This document shows positions 36,496-44,785 of a stretch of 64,000 nucleotides of DNA, piece after piece. Made by a program: the position numbers and the translations under genes. Positions within the stretch are counted from its first letter, which is position 1. Each line of letters opens with the position of its first letter. Origin of the DNA: CADEED01 sp963711635 (lineage in GTDB: Bacteria; Pseudomonadota; Gammaproteobacteria; Steroidobacterales; Steroidobacteraceae); NCBI GenBank assembly GCA_963711635.1, contig CAVQEZ010000019.1:1-64000 (forward strand). The letters are read 5' to 3'. The notes under the pieces are model-generated. The model saw only the letters and a program-made list of their open reading frames with translations. It searched no databases and was not told the DNA's origin.

Positions 36496-37818
36496 TTAAG
36501 GAAGAAACGGGCCCCACACCGGTTCACGTACTTCACCCGCATCCGCATTGAGCCGGAACGAGGTCTGTCCATCGATCGAGACCGTCTGCAGTACTCCCTG
36601 GCCGCGTTCGCGGCCGGCGAGTATGACCATGGCGCCGTTGGGCGCATAACTCGGCGACTCATCCTGGCGGCCCTTCGACAGCACCTGCATGGTGTTGGTG
36701 GCCAGGTCCTGGATTCCGATGCGATAGGCGCCGTCGTCGAGCGTGAGCACCGCCAGCTGCTTGCCGTCGGGCGAGACGCGCGGGCGTGCATTGTAGGAGC
36801 CGGTGAAGGTGACGCGGCGCGGGCGCTCGTTGGCGCCGAGGCCGAGCCTGTACACCTGCGGATTACCCGAGCGATCCGAGGTGAAATAGATGGCGCTGCC
36901 ATCGGGCGTGAACGAGGCTTCGGTGTCGATGCCCGGATCTTCGGTGAGCCGCGTCAGCGCCTGCGACCCGAGATCCAGTAGATAGATGTCGAGATTGCCG
37001 TTGTTGCCGGAGAGCGTGAGCGCCAGCTTCTTGCCATCCGGCGACCACGAGGGCGCGCCGTTGATGCCGGCGCGCGCCGACACCATGCTGCGCTTGCCGC
37101 TGCTGACCTCCTGGACGTACACGGCCGAGACGCGCCGCTCGAAGGACACGTAGGCCAGCCATTTGCCGTCGGCCGACCAGGCCGGCGACATCAGCGGCCG
37201 GTCGGACTGCAGGATCATGCGCGGATTCTCGCCGTCGGCATCCGCCACGATGAGCTGGTAATGCTGCTTGGGCGGCTTGCCGTCCACCGACACGTAGGCG
37301 ATGCGCGTGGCGAAGGCGCCGCGCACGCCGATGATCTTTTCGTAGATGGTGTCGGCCACGCGGTGCGCGCCATTGCGAAGGTTCGCCGGTTTCACGGTCC
37401 ACTTCTGGCCGAAGATGCGCTGGCCATTGAGCACGTTGACCAGCTCGACGTCGATGGTCAGATCGCCGCTCGCGAGCGAACCGAGGCGGCCCACCACGAC
37501 GTAGTCGTTGCGCAGCTGCTTCCATCCGGCGGCATCGACCTCGGCGGCGGTGGTCGGCGTGCCCACCATGTCGGTGCGCGGCATGCCCTTGAAGCGACCG
37601 CTGCTCTCGAGGTCCCGCTGTATCACGGCGGCCACGTCCAGGCCGCCATCGGCGGGCACGGCGCGCGTGAACGGCACGACGGCGATCGGAATCGGATCGG
37701 TGACGCCGGACGTGATCGTCAGCTTGAGCTGTGCGAATGCGGGGGTGGCCACGCCCAGGCCGGCAAGGGCCAGCGCGCCGAAAATGCTAAACGCGAGTTT
37801 TTTCATGCGGTCACTCAT
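36496..37818 (-). CDS. tolB: Tol-Pal system protein TolB
   Basis: Periplasmic beta-propeller protein bridging TolA and Pal. 440 residues: signal peptide MKKLAFSIFGALALAGLGVA (then TPAFA), the N-terminal domain (PIPIAVVPFTRAVPADGGLD; VVGRLGSLASGDLTIDVELV; NGQRIFGQKWTVKPANLRNG; HRVADTIYEKIIGVRGAFAT), and propeller repeats with SPAWSADGKWLAYVSFE, APSWSPDGKKLALTLS, EASFTPDGSAIYFTSDRSGN and SPDGKQLAVLTL. The start at 37818 (MSDRMKKLAF) overlaps the tolA stop (ATGA); MKKLAF at 37806 is an alternative. Confidence 0.97.
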   Translation of the reverse strand: MSDRMKKLAFSIFGALALAGLGVATPAFAQLKLTITSGVTDPIPIAVVPFTRAVPADGGLDVAAVIQRDLESSGRFKGMPRTDMVGTPTTAAEVDAAGWKQLRNDYVVVGRLGSLASGDLTIDVELVNVLNGQRIFGQKWTVKPANLRNGAHRVADTIYEKIIGVRGAFATRIAYVSVDGKPPKQHYQLIVADADGENPRMILQSDRPLMSPAWSADGKWLAYVSFERRVSAVYVQEVSSGKRSMVSARAGINGAPSWSPDGKKLALTLSGNNGNLDIYLLDLGSQALTRLTEDPGIDTEASFTPDGSAIYFTSDRSGNPQVYRLGLGANERPRRVTFTGSYNARPRVSPDGKQLAVLTLDDGAYRIGIQDLATNTMQVLSKGRQDESPSYAPNGAMVILAGRERGQGVLQTVSIDGQTSFRLNADAGEVREPVWGPFLP

Positions 37819-38702
37819 TGCGGGGCGAATGTTAGCTCCAAATTGCGTTCAAACAGAGCCGGATCCGGAGGCGGCGGCAGCGGCGAGGCGCTGTAGACCG
37901 CGTTCTCCACTGACTGTCGTAAAGCGGCGTCATCGATACTGCAGCTGTTGACGCGGACGGCGGTCACTTCCCCGCCCGGCACCTGGCTGACCGAGACGAT
38001 ACACGTGACACCGGGCCGTGCCGAGGCCGGCTTGATCCAGGCGCGCGTGATGCGCGCGACGATTTGCGCATGCCAGCGCGCGGCCTCATCGCTGTTGCGC
38101 ATGGCGTTGCCGCGTTCCTCGGCTTCCAGACTGCGCCGCAATTCGGCCTCGCGCGCGACCCGCGCCTTTTCGTCGGCGGCCTTTTTCGCGGCCGCGGCAT
38201 CGTCGGCTTTCTTCTTCTCCGCCGCCTTCTTGTCGGCGGCGGCCTTCTCTGCCGCGGCCTTCTCGGCAGCTGCCTTGGCCGCGGCCTGCTTCTCGGCATC
38301 CAGCCGCTCTTGTTCCTGGACCTTCTTCTGCTCCTCGAGTTTCTGTTGCTCGAGCTTCTGCTGCTCCAGCTTTTCCTGTGCGAGTCGCTCTTCTTCCTGC
38401 TTGCGTTCGATCTCGGCCGGATCCGGCTTGGGCGGCCCCTGCTCCTCGACAGGCTCTGGCTCGGGTTCCGGAGCGGGCTCTGGTGTGGGTTCCGGTGCCG
38501 GGGTGGGCGGCGGTGCGGCGTTCTTGAGCGCCTGCGAATCGACCACCGTCGCCTGTATGGCCAACGTGGTGACCGGTGGCGGCTTGTGCTTGTAGGTGAA
38601 CCATCCGAGCACCGCCGCGGCGACGATGCAGGAATGCACCAGCAACGACAGCGTTATTGCGCGCCAGCGCCCCTGAATGACTGGACGTTGCCTCTGCGTC
38701 AT
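37815..38702 (-). CDS. tolA: Tol-Pal system protein TolA
   Basis: Inner-membrane protein spanning the periplasm, energised by TolQR. 295 residues: one N-terminal helix (SLLVHSCIVAAAVLGWFTY), a Pro/Glu-rich part (PAPEPTPEPAPEPEPEPVEE), a long Ala/Lys/Glu/Gln helix (EKLEQQKLEQQKLEEQKKVQ; AAEKAAAEKAAADKKAAEKK) and a C-terminal globular TonB/TolA domain (IVARITRAWIKPASARPGVT; CIVSVSQVPGGEVTAVRVNS; ENAVYSASPLPPPPDPALF). Starts eight bases after tolR. Confidence 0.95.
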   Translation of the reverse strand: MTQRQRPVIQGRWRAITLSLLVHSCIVAAAVLGWFTYKHKPPPVTTLAIQATVVDSQALKNAAPPPTPAPEPTPEPAPEPEPEPVEEQGPPKPDPAEIERKQEEERLAQEKLEQQKLEQQKLEEQKKVQEQERLDAEKQAAAKAAAEKAAAEKAAADKKAAEKKKADDAAAAKKAADEKARVAREAELRRSLEAEERGNAMRNSDEAARWHAQIVARITRAWIKPASARPGVTCIVSVSQVPGGEVTAVRVNSCSIDDAALRQSVENAVYSASPLPPPPDPALFERNLELTFAPQ

Positions 38703-38709
38703 CGCCGGA

Positions 38710-39165
38710 CTAACGCTTCCGCTGCTGTTCCGGCGGCTGCGTGATGAACCCGACCTTGCTTGCGCCGGCGCGTTGCAGGATGGTCATTGCTCCAACTACT
38801 TCTCCATAGGCGACGCGATAGTCGCCGCGCACCAGCACCGTGGTTTCGGGTGCCCGGCGCAGCACCGCGGCGGCCTGTGCTTCGACCTTGTCCGCGGTCA
38901 TGGGTTCATCTTCCGGCTGGTTGTAGTTGAGGAACAGCCGCCCCTGCGCATCGATGCTGAGCACGATGGGCTTCGAGTCCTTCAGCATCTCGGGTGGAAT
39001 GGGTTGCGCACCAGCCTTGGGCAGCTCGACCTTCACGCCCTCGGCCAGCAGCGGCGCCGTGATCATGAAGATGATCAGCAGCACCAGCATCACGTCGATG
39101 TACGGCACCACGTTGATCTCGCCCATGAGGCGGCGGCGGCGGGTATTACGTTGGGACTGCGGCAT
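38710..39165 (-). CDS. tolR: Tol-Pal system protein TolR
   Basis: ExbD/TolR family proton-channel subunit. 151 residues: an N-terminal cytoplasmic stretch (RNTRRRRLMGEINVVPY), one helix with the conserved channel Asp (IDVMLVLLIIFMITAPLL), and a periplasmic domain (GVKVELPKAGAQPIPPEMLK; VLSIDAQGRLFLNYNQPEDE; VLVRGDYRVAYGEVVGAMTI). Lies between tolQ and tolA with gaps under 10 bases. Confidence 0.96.
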   Translation of the reverse strand: MPQSQRNTRRRRLMGEINVVPYIDVMLVLLIIFMITAPLLAEGVKVELPKAGAQPIPPEMLKDSKPIVLSIDAQGRLFLNYNQPEDEPMTADKVEAQAAAVLRRAPETTVLVRGDYRVAYGEVVGAMTILQRAGASKVGFITQPPEQQRKR

Positions 39166-39174
39166 GGTGCGTCC

Positions 39175-39846
39175 TCAAGTGCGGCCGGCGTAACGCTGCA
39201 GGATGGTGGAAAACTCTTCCATGAATGCGTCGTAGCGCAGCTCCAGGCGGCTCACCTGGTCGGCGTAGCGGTTGTAGGCGATCACGGCCGGTATGGCGGC
39301 AAACAAACCGATGGCCGTGGCGATCAGTGCCTCGGCGATGCCCGGCGCCACCATGGCCAGCGTGGCCTGCTGCACGCCGCCCAGCGCGACGAACGAGCTC
39401 ATGATGCCCCACACCGTGCCGAACAGGCCCACGTAGGGACTGGTGGAGCCGACGGTGGCGAGGTTGGCCAGACCTTCCTCGAGGCGCTCCAGCTCCTTGA
39501 GCTGGCCCACGCGCATGGCGCGCCGCGCGCCTTCTAACAACTGATCCGCGGGAATGCCGCTCTGCTTGAGACGCGCGAACTCGCGAAAGCCGAATTCGAA
39601 GATGCTCGACATGCCGGTGGCGCCGCCGCGGCCCTCGATCTGCCGGTACAGCGCGGTGAGGTCGCCGCCCTTCCAGAAACTGTTCTCGAAGTTTTCGGCT
39701 TCGTCGTGCGCCTTCGACAGCAGCGCGCGCTTGCGGAAGATGATGGTCCAGGAAGCCAGCGATGCCAGCAGCAGCAGGCCCATGACCACCTGCACCGGGA
39801 TGCTGGCATTGATCACCAGCCTGACTATGGAGAGTTCATTTTCCAT
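39175..39846 (-). CDS. tolQ: Tol-Pal system protein TolQ
   Basis: ExbB/TolQ family subunit forming the proton channel with TolR. 223 residues, three helices: VVMGLLLLASLASWTIIFRK, LANLATVGSTSPYVGLFGTV with WGIMSSFVALGGVQQATLAM, and VAPGIAEALIATAIGLFAAI with PAVIAYNRYADQVSRLELRY. TSPYVGLFGTVWGIM and PGIAEALIATAIGL are family signatures. First tol gene, after ybgC. Confidence 0.97.
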   Translation of the reverse strand: MENELSIVRLVINASIPVQVVMGLLLLASLASWTIIFRKRALLSKAHDEAENFENSFWKGGDLTALYRQIEGRGGATGMSSIFEFGFREFARLKQSGIPADQLLEGARRAMRVGQLKELERLEEGLANLATVGSTSPYVGLFGTVWGIMSSFVALGGVQQATLAMVAPGIAEALIATAIGLFAAIPAVIAYNRYADQVSRLELRYDAFMEEFSTILQRYAGRT

Positions 39847-39855
39847 CGCGGACCT

Positions 39856-40260
39856 TCACGAGCTTTGTTGGATGAAATCCGGCAGGGCACGCGGCCGGAA
39901 CGATTTGGCATCGACGCACACCACGCGCACTTCGCCGTCGGCGATCACGGCGCCGGCACGCTTGATGACTTGCTTGAAGCGGATCGACGCACGACCCTCC
40001 GGCACGGGCACGCAGCTGACCTCGAGATCGTCGTCGAGCCGCGCCGGCTTGCGATAGTTCACGTGCGCCTCGGCGACCGCGAACACGAAGCCGTACTGCG
40101 CGGCGATCTCGTGTTGCGAATGACCCAGGCTGCGCAGCCATTCGGTGCGCGCGCGCTCCATGAACTTGAGGTAGTTGGCGTAGTACACGACGCCGCCGCC
40201 ATCGGTGTCTTCCCAGTAGACGCGGGTGCGCCATGAAAATTCACTCATTCCTGGACTCAC
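39856..40260 (-). CDS. ybgC: Tol-Pal-associated acyl-CoA thioesterase YbgC
   Basis: Cytoplasmic hot-dog-fold acyl-CoA thioesterase encoded with tol-pal. 134 residues: RVYWEDTDGGGVVYYANYLK (catalytic Asp in the EDTDxxGVVYYANY motif), FMERARTEWLRSLGHSQHEI, VAEAHVNYRKPARLDDDLEV and RASIRFKQVIKRAGAVIADG. The start at 40260 overlaps the ruvB stop; MSEFSWRTRV at 40248 is an alternative. Confidence 0.95.
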   Translation of the reverse strand: MSPGMSEFSWRTRVYWEDTDGGGVVYYANYLKFMERARTEWLRSLGHSQHEIAAQYGFVFAVAEAHVNYRKPARLDDDLEVSCVPVPEGRASIRFKQVIKRAGAVIADGEVRVVCVDAKSFRPRALPDFIQQSS

Positions 40261-41315
40261 CGCTCGGCCTCGAACAACGGCAGGTTCGCCATGGCGCGCT
40301 CCGGCACCTTGAGGCCGAAGTGCAGGTAGGCGTTGCGCGTGGCCATGCGGCCGCGCGCCGTGCGCATCAGGAACCCCTGCTGGATGAGAAAGGGCTCGAT
40401 GACGTCCTCGAGCGTGCCACGCTCCTCGCCCACCGCGGCCGACAGGCTCTCGATGCCCACCGGGCCGCCGTCGAACTTTTCGATGATGGTGCTGAGTAGT
40501 TTGCGGTCCAGCGCATCGAAGCCCTGCGGATCCACCTCGAGCAGGTCGAGCGCGGCGCGCGCCGTGGCTTCGACGATGCGGCCATCGGACTTCACTTCAG
40601 CGTAGTCGCGCACCCGGCGCAGCAATCGATTGGCGATGCGCGGCGTGCCGCGCGAACGCTGCGCGATCCTGCCGGCCCCGTCCGCGTCGATGGGCACGCC
40701 GAGAATGCCGGCCGAGCGCGTGACGATGCGCTCGAGCTCCGGCGTCGTGTAGAACTCCAGGCGCTGCACGATGCCGAAGCGGTCGCGCAATGGCGAGGTC
40801 AGCAGCCCGGCGCGCGTGGTGGCGCCCACCAGCGTGAAGGGCTGCAGTGCGAGCTTGATCGAACGCGCGGCCGGCCCTTCGCCGATCATGATGTCCAGCT
40901 GGAAATCTTCCATCGCCGGGTACAGCACTTCTTCGACCACCGGCGACAGGCGATGGATCTCGTCGATGAACAGCACGTCGCGCGGCTGCAGGTTGGTCAG
41001 CAGCGCGGCGAGATCGCCCGGCCGCTCCAGCACCGGACCCGAGGTCTGGCGCAAATTCACGCCGAGCTCGTTGGCGATGATATTGGCCAGCGTGGTCTTG
41101 CCGAGGCCTGGTGGCCCGAAGATCAGCGCATGATCCAGTGCCTCACCGCGGTTCACCGCGGCCTTCACGAATATCTCGAGCTGCGCCTTGACCTGTTCCT
41201 GGCCGACGTAGTCGGCGAGTTTCTTCGGCCGGATGGCGCGATCGACGGCCTCCTCTTCTTTCGAGGCCACGGCCTGCACGATGCGATCCGGGGCAATACC
41301 TTCCGAGGCAGTCAT
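40257..41315 (-). CDS. ruvB: Holliday junction DNA helicase RuvB
   Basis: AAA+ motor driving branch migration with RuvA. 352 residues: RPKKLADYVGQEQVKAQLEI, Walker A IFGPPGLGKTTLANIIANEL, Walker B RDVLFIDEIHRLSPVVEEVL, YPAMEDFQLDIMIGEGPAAR, VGATTRAGLLTSPLRDRFGI and the winged-helix end QQGFLMRTARGRMATRNAYL. Starts at 41315 with a four-base ATGA overlap with the ruvA stop. Confidence 0.98.
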   Translation of the reverse strand: MTASEGIAPDRIVQAVASKEEEAVDRAIRPKKLADYVGQEQVKAQLEIFVKAAVNRGEALDHALIFGPPGLGKTTLANIIANELGVNLRQTSGPVLERPGDLAALLTNLQPRDVLFIDEIHRLSPVVEEVLYPAMEDFQLDIMIGEGPAARSIKLALQPFTLVGATTRAGLLTSPLRDRFGIVQRLEFYTTPELERIVTRSAGILGVPIDADGAGRIAQRSRGTPRIANRLLRRVRDYAEVKSDGRIVEATARAALDLLEVDPQGFDALDRKLLSTIIEKFDGGPVGIESLSAAVGEERGTLEDVIEPFLIQQGFLMRTARGRMATRNAYLHFGLKVPERAMANLPLFEAER

Positions 41316-41920
41316 TGCGGCCGCACCGTGCCCTGCAGCGCACGGCGAATCAGCTCCTCGGTGCTGCCGCCGGATCCGGCCAGGGGTTTGAGCATGGCGG
41401 TCACTTCCGCCGGTTTGTAGCCCAGCGCCACCAGCGCGGTCCACGCTTCGCCCTCGGTGCTCGATGGCGTCATCGGCACGGCACCGGTCACATTCATTGC
41501 CTGGGCCGCTTCCTGGAGCGCGTCGAGGCGATCTTTCATTTCCAGCAGCACGCGTTCGGCGGTCTTGCGGCCCACGCCGGGAATTTTCGTGAGCGCGGCC
41601 GAGTCCTGCAGTTTCACCAGCGTGGTGAAGCCCTCCACGCTGACGCCGGAGAGGATGGCCAGCGCGATCTTCGGGCCGATCTGCGACACCTTGAGCAGAT
41701 TGCGGAACAGCGCGCGCTCTTCCTGCGAGCCGAAGCCGTAGAGAATGTGCGCGTCTTCGCGCACCACCAGGTGCGTGAGCAGGCGCACTTCGCTGCCGAT
41801 CGCCGGCAGCGTGTAGAACGTCGACATCGGAGCTTCGATGTCGTAGCCCACACCGCCCACGTCCACCGTGAGATGCGGCGGCGTCTTCACCACGAGTTTG
41901 CCGCGGATGAATCCGATCAC
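41312..41920 (-). CDS. ruvA: Holliday junction branch migration protein RuvA
   Basis: Junction-binding subunit. 202 residues: IGFIRGKLVVKTPPHLTVDV, the acidic-pin region LLTHLVVREDAHILYGFGSQ, helix-hairpin-helix motifs LLKVSQIGPKIALAILSGV and ALTKIPGVGRKTAERVLLEM, and the RuvB-binding domain EAWTALVALGYKPAEVTAML. The start is GTG at 41920 (IGFIRG follows), overlapping the ruvC stop (GTGA). The frame is open far upstream inside ruvC, but that part is not RuvA. Confidence 0.97.
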   Translation of the reverse strand: MIGFIRGKLVVKTPPHLTVDVGGVGYDIEAPMSTFYTLPAIGSEVRLLTHLVVREDAHILYGFGSQEERALFRNLLKVSQIGPKIALAILSGVSVEGFTTLVKLQDSAALTKIPGVGRKTAERVLLEMKDRLDALQEAAQAMNVTGAVPMTPSSTEGEAWTALVALGYKPAEVTAMLKPLAGSGGSTEELIRRALQGTVRPQ

Positions 41921-42429
41921 GCGATCATTTCCAATCGTCGTGTATTTGCGTGGCAGATGGCCACGGCCAGCGCGTCCGCCGCATCGGCCGCGAGCCGCAG
42001 GTCGATGCGCAGCAGCTGCTTGACCATGTGCGCGACCTGGGCTTTTTCGGCGCCGCCCACGCCCACCACCGCCAGCTTGATGGCGCGCGGCGCGTATTCG
42101 TGCACACCCAGACTCTGCGGCACGGCGGCCAGCGCCGCACCGCGCGCCTGTCCCAGCTTGAGCGCGCTGTCGGCGTTCTTCGCAAGAAATACCCGCTCGA
42201 CCGCGATCTCCTGCGGCGCATGCAGCGCGATCAGCTCGGTGACCCGAGCGTGAATGGTGCGCAGTCGATCGGCCAGTGGCCCGCCGGAAGTGGCGATGCA
42301 GCCCTGCGCCACGATGCGCAGATTGCCGCGCTCGCAGTCGATGATGCCGAAGCCGGTGCGCAAGCTGCCGGGGTCCAGGCCCAGGATTCGCGCCGGAGTA
42401 CCCGTCGATATGCGCGCCAGCGTCGTCAC
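41917..42429 (-). CDS. ruvC: Crossover junction endodeoxyribonuclease RuvC
   Basis: Resolves Holliday junctions. 170 residues: ARILGLDPGSLRTGFGIIDC with the first catalytic Asp, PQEIAVERVFLAKNADSALK with catalytic Glu, QARGAALAAVPQSLGVHEYA, KLAVVGVGGAEKAQVAHMVK and DAADALAVAICHAN with the final acidic pair. GTG at 42429 (read MTTLARISTGTPARIL) is the best start by length. First gene of the ruvCAB run; divergent from relA across about 157 bases that must hold both promoters. Confidence 0.95.
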   Translation of the reverse strand: MTTLARISTGTPARILGLDPGSLRTGFGIIDCERGNLRIVAQGCIATSGGPLADRLRTIHARVTELIALHAPQEIAVERVFLAKNADSALKLGQARGAALAAVPQSLGVHEYAPRAIKLAVVGVGGAEKAQVAHMVKQLLRIDLRLAADAADALAVAICHANTRRLEMIA

Positions 42430-42586
42430 GGCCCGGACAGTGGCCGGCACCGCGTTCGCCGCGGGCCGGAATGCGCGCCAGGATGATCGCATCGGGTATC
42501 GCGCCAAGTGTCTGCGCCCCTTGGAAAAAACTGCGCGTATCATACACGGCAATGACGCGGCTTCGGCATCTCGACGCGTCCAACCC

Positions 42587-44567
42587 GTGCACAACCTCCA
42601 CTCCTGCTCAGCTGAGCTCAAAGCTTCGATCGACACACACGCTGCCACGCTCGCGGGCTGGGGCGTGCCGCGTCTCGCCATCGAGCAGTCCACTGAAGCC
42701 GCCATCATCGTCGCCTCGCTGACCGAGGACGCGGTACTGAGCGCCGCGCTGCTGGCGCAGGCGGCATTCGCATCGGAAGCCGAAGAGGCGCGCGAGATCG
42801 AGCAGCATTTCGGAACCGAGATCAGCGCCCTGGCGCGCGAGCTCGCGCACTTCGGCGACATCCGCCTGACGCCGGTGGCGGCGACCACGCATCACCTCGA
42901 ACCGGCGCAGGCCGAGGCACTGCGCAAGATGCTGTTGTCCGTGGTCAGCGATCCGCGGCTGGTGCTGGCGCGGCTGGCACGGCAACTGGTGGACCTCAAC
43001 GCGTCCAAGGATGGCCACGCCGCCACGCGGTCGCGGCTGGCCCTGGAAACGCGCGAGGTATTCGCGCCGCTCGCGAATCGTCTCGGTCTCTGGCAGCTCA
43101 AGTGGGAACTCGAGGACCTGGCATTCCGGTTCCTGCAGCCGGACGACTATCGTCGTATCGCGTCGGCGCTGGCGGAAAAGCGTACCGATCGCGAGCGCTA
43201 CATCACGGAGCTGTGCCGCACGCTCGAGGCCATGCTGCGCGGCGCGGGCATCGACGCCGAGATCTACGGCCGCCCGAAACACATCTACAGCATCCATCGC
43301 AAGATGGAACGCAAGCAGCTCAGCTTCGAACAGGTGTTCGACCTGCGCGCCGTGCGCATCGTCACGGACACGGTGGCCGCCTGCTACGCGGCGCTCGGGC
43401 TGGTGCATGGGCGCTTCAGCTACATCCCGGGTGAGTTCGACGACTACATCGCCACGCCCAAGGACAATTTCTATCGCTCCATTCACACCGCCGTCCTGGG
43501 GCCGGAGGGCAAGGCCGTGGAGGTGCAGATCCGCACGCGCGAGATGCACGACTCGGCCGAGCTGGGCCTAGCCGCACATTGGCGATACAAAGAGGGGCGC
43601 TACAAGGACTCACGCGCCCATGACGTGTCGTACGACCGCAAGATCGAGTGGGTACGCAAGCTGCTCGGCCCCTCAGAACGGGGCGATGAACAAACCCAGC
43701 GCGACTTTCTCGACGAGGTACGCGCCGAGCTGTTCGAGGATCGTGTGTACGCGCTCACGCCCAAGGGCGAGGTCGTGGACCTTCCCCCGGCCGCGACGCC
43801 GCTGGACTTCGCGTACCACGTGCACACCGATCTCGGACACCGGACGCGCGGCGCGCGCGTCAACGGCCGCATCGTTCCCCTGACGCGCGCGCTCGCCAAT
43901 GGCGAGGTGGTCGAGATCCTCACGCACAAGTATCCGGCGCCCAGCCGGGATTGGTTGTCGGACACCCAGGGCTTCCTGGTGAGCCCCCGCAGCCGCTCCA
44001 AGGTGCGCGCCTGGTTTCGGAAGTTAGACGAGGACGCGGGCAGGCTCGCCCCCGAGGCCCCGGCGGCGCGCTCCGGCCGTGCCCGCGCCCCGGCGAAGAA
44101 ACGCCTCGAAGAAGCCGGCGCGTTCCCCGGTGGTGCTGGGCGGGGTCGAGGACCTGCCGACCAGCTTTGCGCGCTGCTGCGTGCCGGTGAAGCCGGAGCC
44201 CATCGCCGGCTACGCCACGGTAGGTCGCGGGGTGACTATCCACCGGGCCGACTGCCCCGGCTTGAAGCGCATGAGCGCCGCCCGGCCGGACCGCCTCATG
44301 GCGGCCGCCTGGGCGGATGCCGCCCAGACCCAGCCCGTGAACCTGAACATTGTCGCGATAGACCGACAGGGACTGGTCCGGGACATCGGGGACCTGTTAG
44401 CCAGCGAAAAAATATCCATCGAGATGATGCACACCACTACCGACAGGACGCAGTCGACGGCTACCATCGACGTGCGCGTGGCGATAGATGACGCACAGCA
44501 CCTGACACGGCTGTTGCAGCGTATCCGGAAGGTGGGAAGTGTCCTTTCGGTGCGCCGTACGGGTTAA
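42587..44567 (+). CDS. relA: GTP pyrophosphokinase RelA, frameshifted near the 3' end
   Basis: Ribosome-associated (p)ppGpp synthetase. An N-terminal pseudo-hydrolase region lacks the HD-ED metal site. The synthetase domain has EIYGRPKHIYSIHRKMERKQ, DLRAVRIVTDTVAACYAALG, GEFDDYIATPKDNFYRSIHT (EFDDY, the RelA-type EXDD motif) and EVQIRTREMHDSAELGLAAH. A TGS domain follows (VYALTPKGEVVDLPPAATPL). One frame change near 44135 separates the zinc-finger (FARCCVPVKPEPIAGYATVG) and ACT (VNLNIVAIDRQGLVRDIGDL) domains. GTG 42587 is the likely start, giving about 660 residues, shorter than the 744 of E. coli at the N-terminus. Confidence 0.93.
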
Positions 44568-44569
44568 CT

Positions 44570-44696
44570 TAATGGGAGGCGGAAGTGGGGACATTCCTGA
44601 TTTGCTAGCAAACGGGGACGCACCTGCCGCAGGTACGTCCCCGTTTGCCCGCTTCGCGGGCAAATCAGGAATGTCCCATTTCCGCCTCCCATTGAA
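44570..44696. repeat. Solo palindromic repeat sharing the core of the 16.9-kb element
   Basis: Nearly perfect palindrome of about 125 bases directly after relA. Arms AATGGGAGGCGGAA and GGGACATTCCTGATTTGC recur inverted at the other end; inside are CTAGCAAACGGGGACG and its inverse around a centre ACCTGCCGCAGGT. The right arm carries an extra small hairpin (CCCGCTTCGCGGG). The AAACGGGGACG core and GGGGACATTCCT also bound the element at 16942-17776, so both belong to one repeat family. It may also end the relA transcript. Confidence 0.85.
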
Positions 44697-44724
44697 ACGT
44701 GACGTGTTGCGACGCCAGATATCG

Positions 44725-44753
44725 TTGAATCGCGGTCTACTCAGAACGATTTT
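44725..44753 (+). promoter_or_regulatory. Possible promoter of the receiver-TonB gene
   Basis: TTGAAT (44725-44730) and GATTTT (44748-44753) are 17 bases apart in the AT-rich gap just before the gene at 44786. The -10 match is weak. Confidence 0.3.
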
Positions 44754-44785
44754 ATTTAGGGTTTTTTCCGGGGTACTGGACGCAA

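Noticed and set aside
41312..42601. 429-codon reading for ruvA
   Set aside because: The first about 225 codons are out-of-frame ruvC sequence; RuvA homology starts at GTG 41920.
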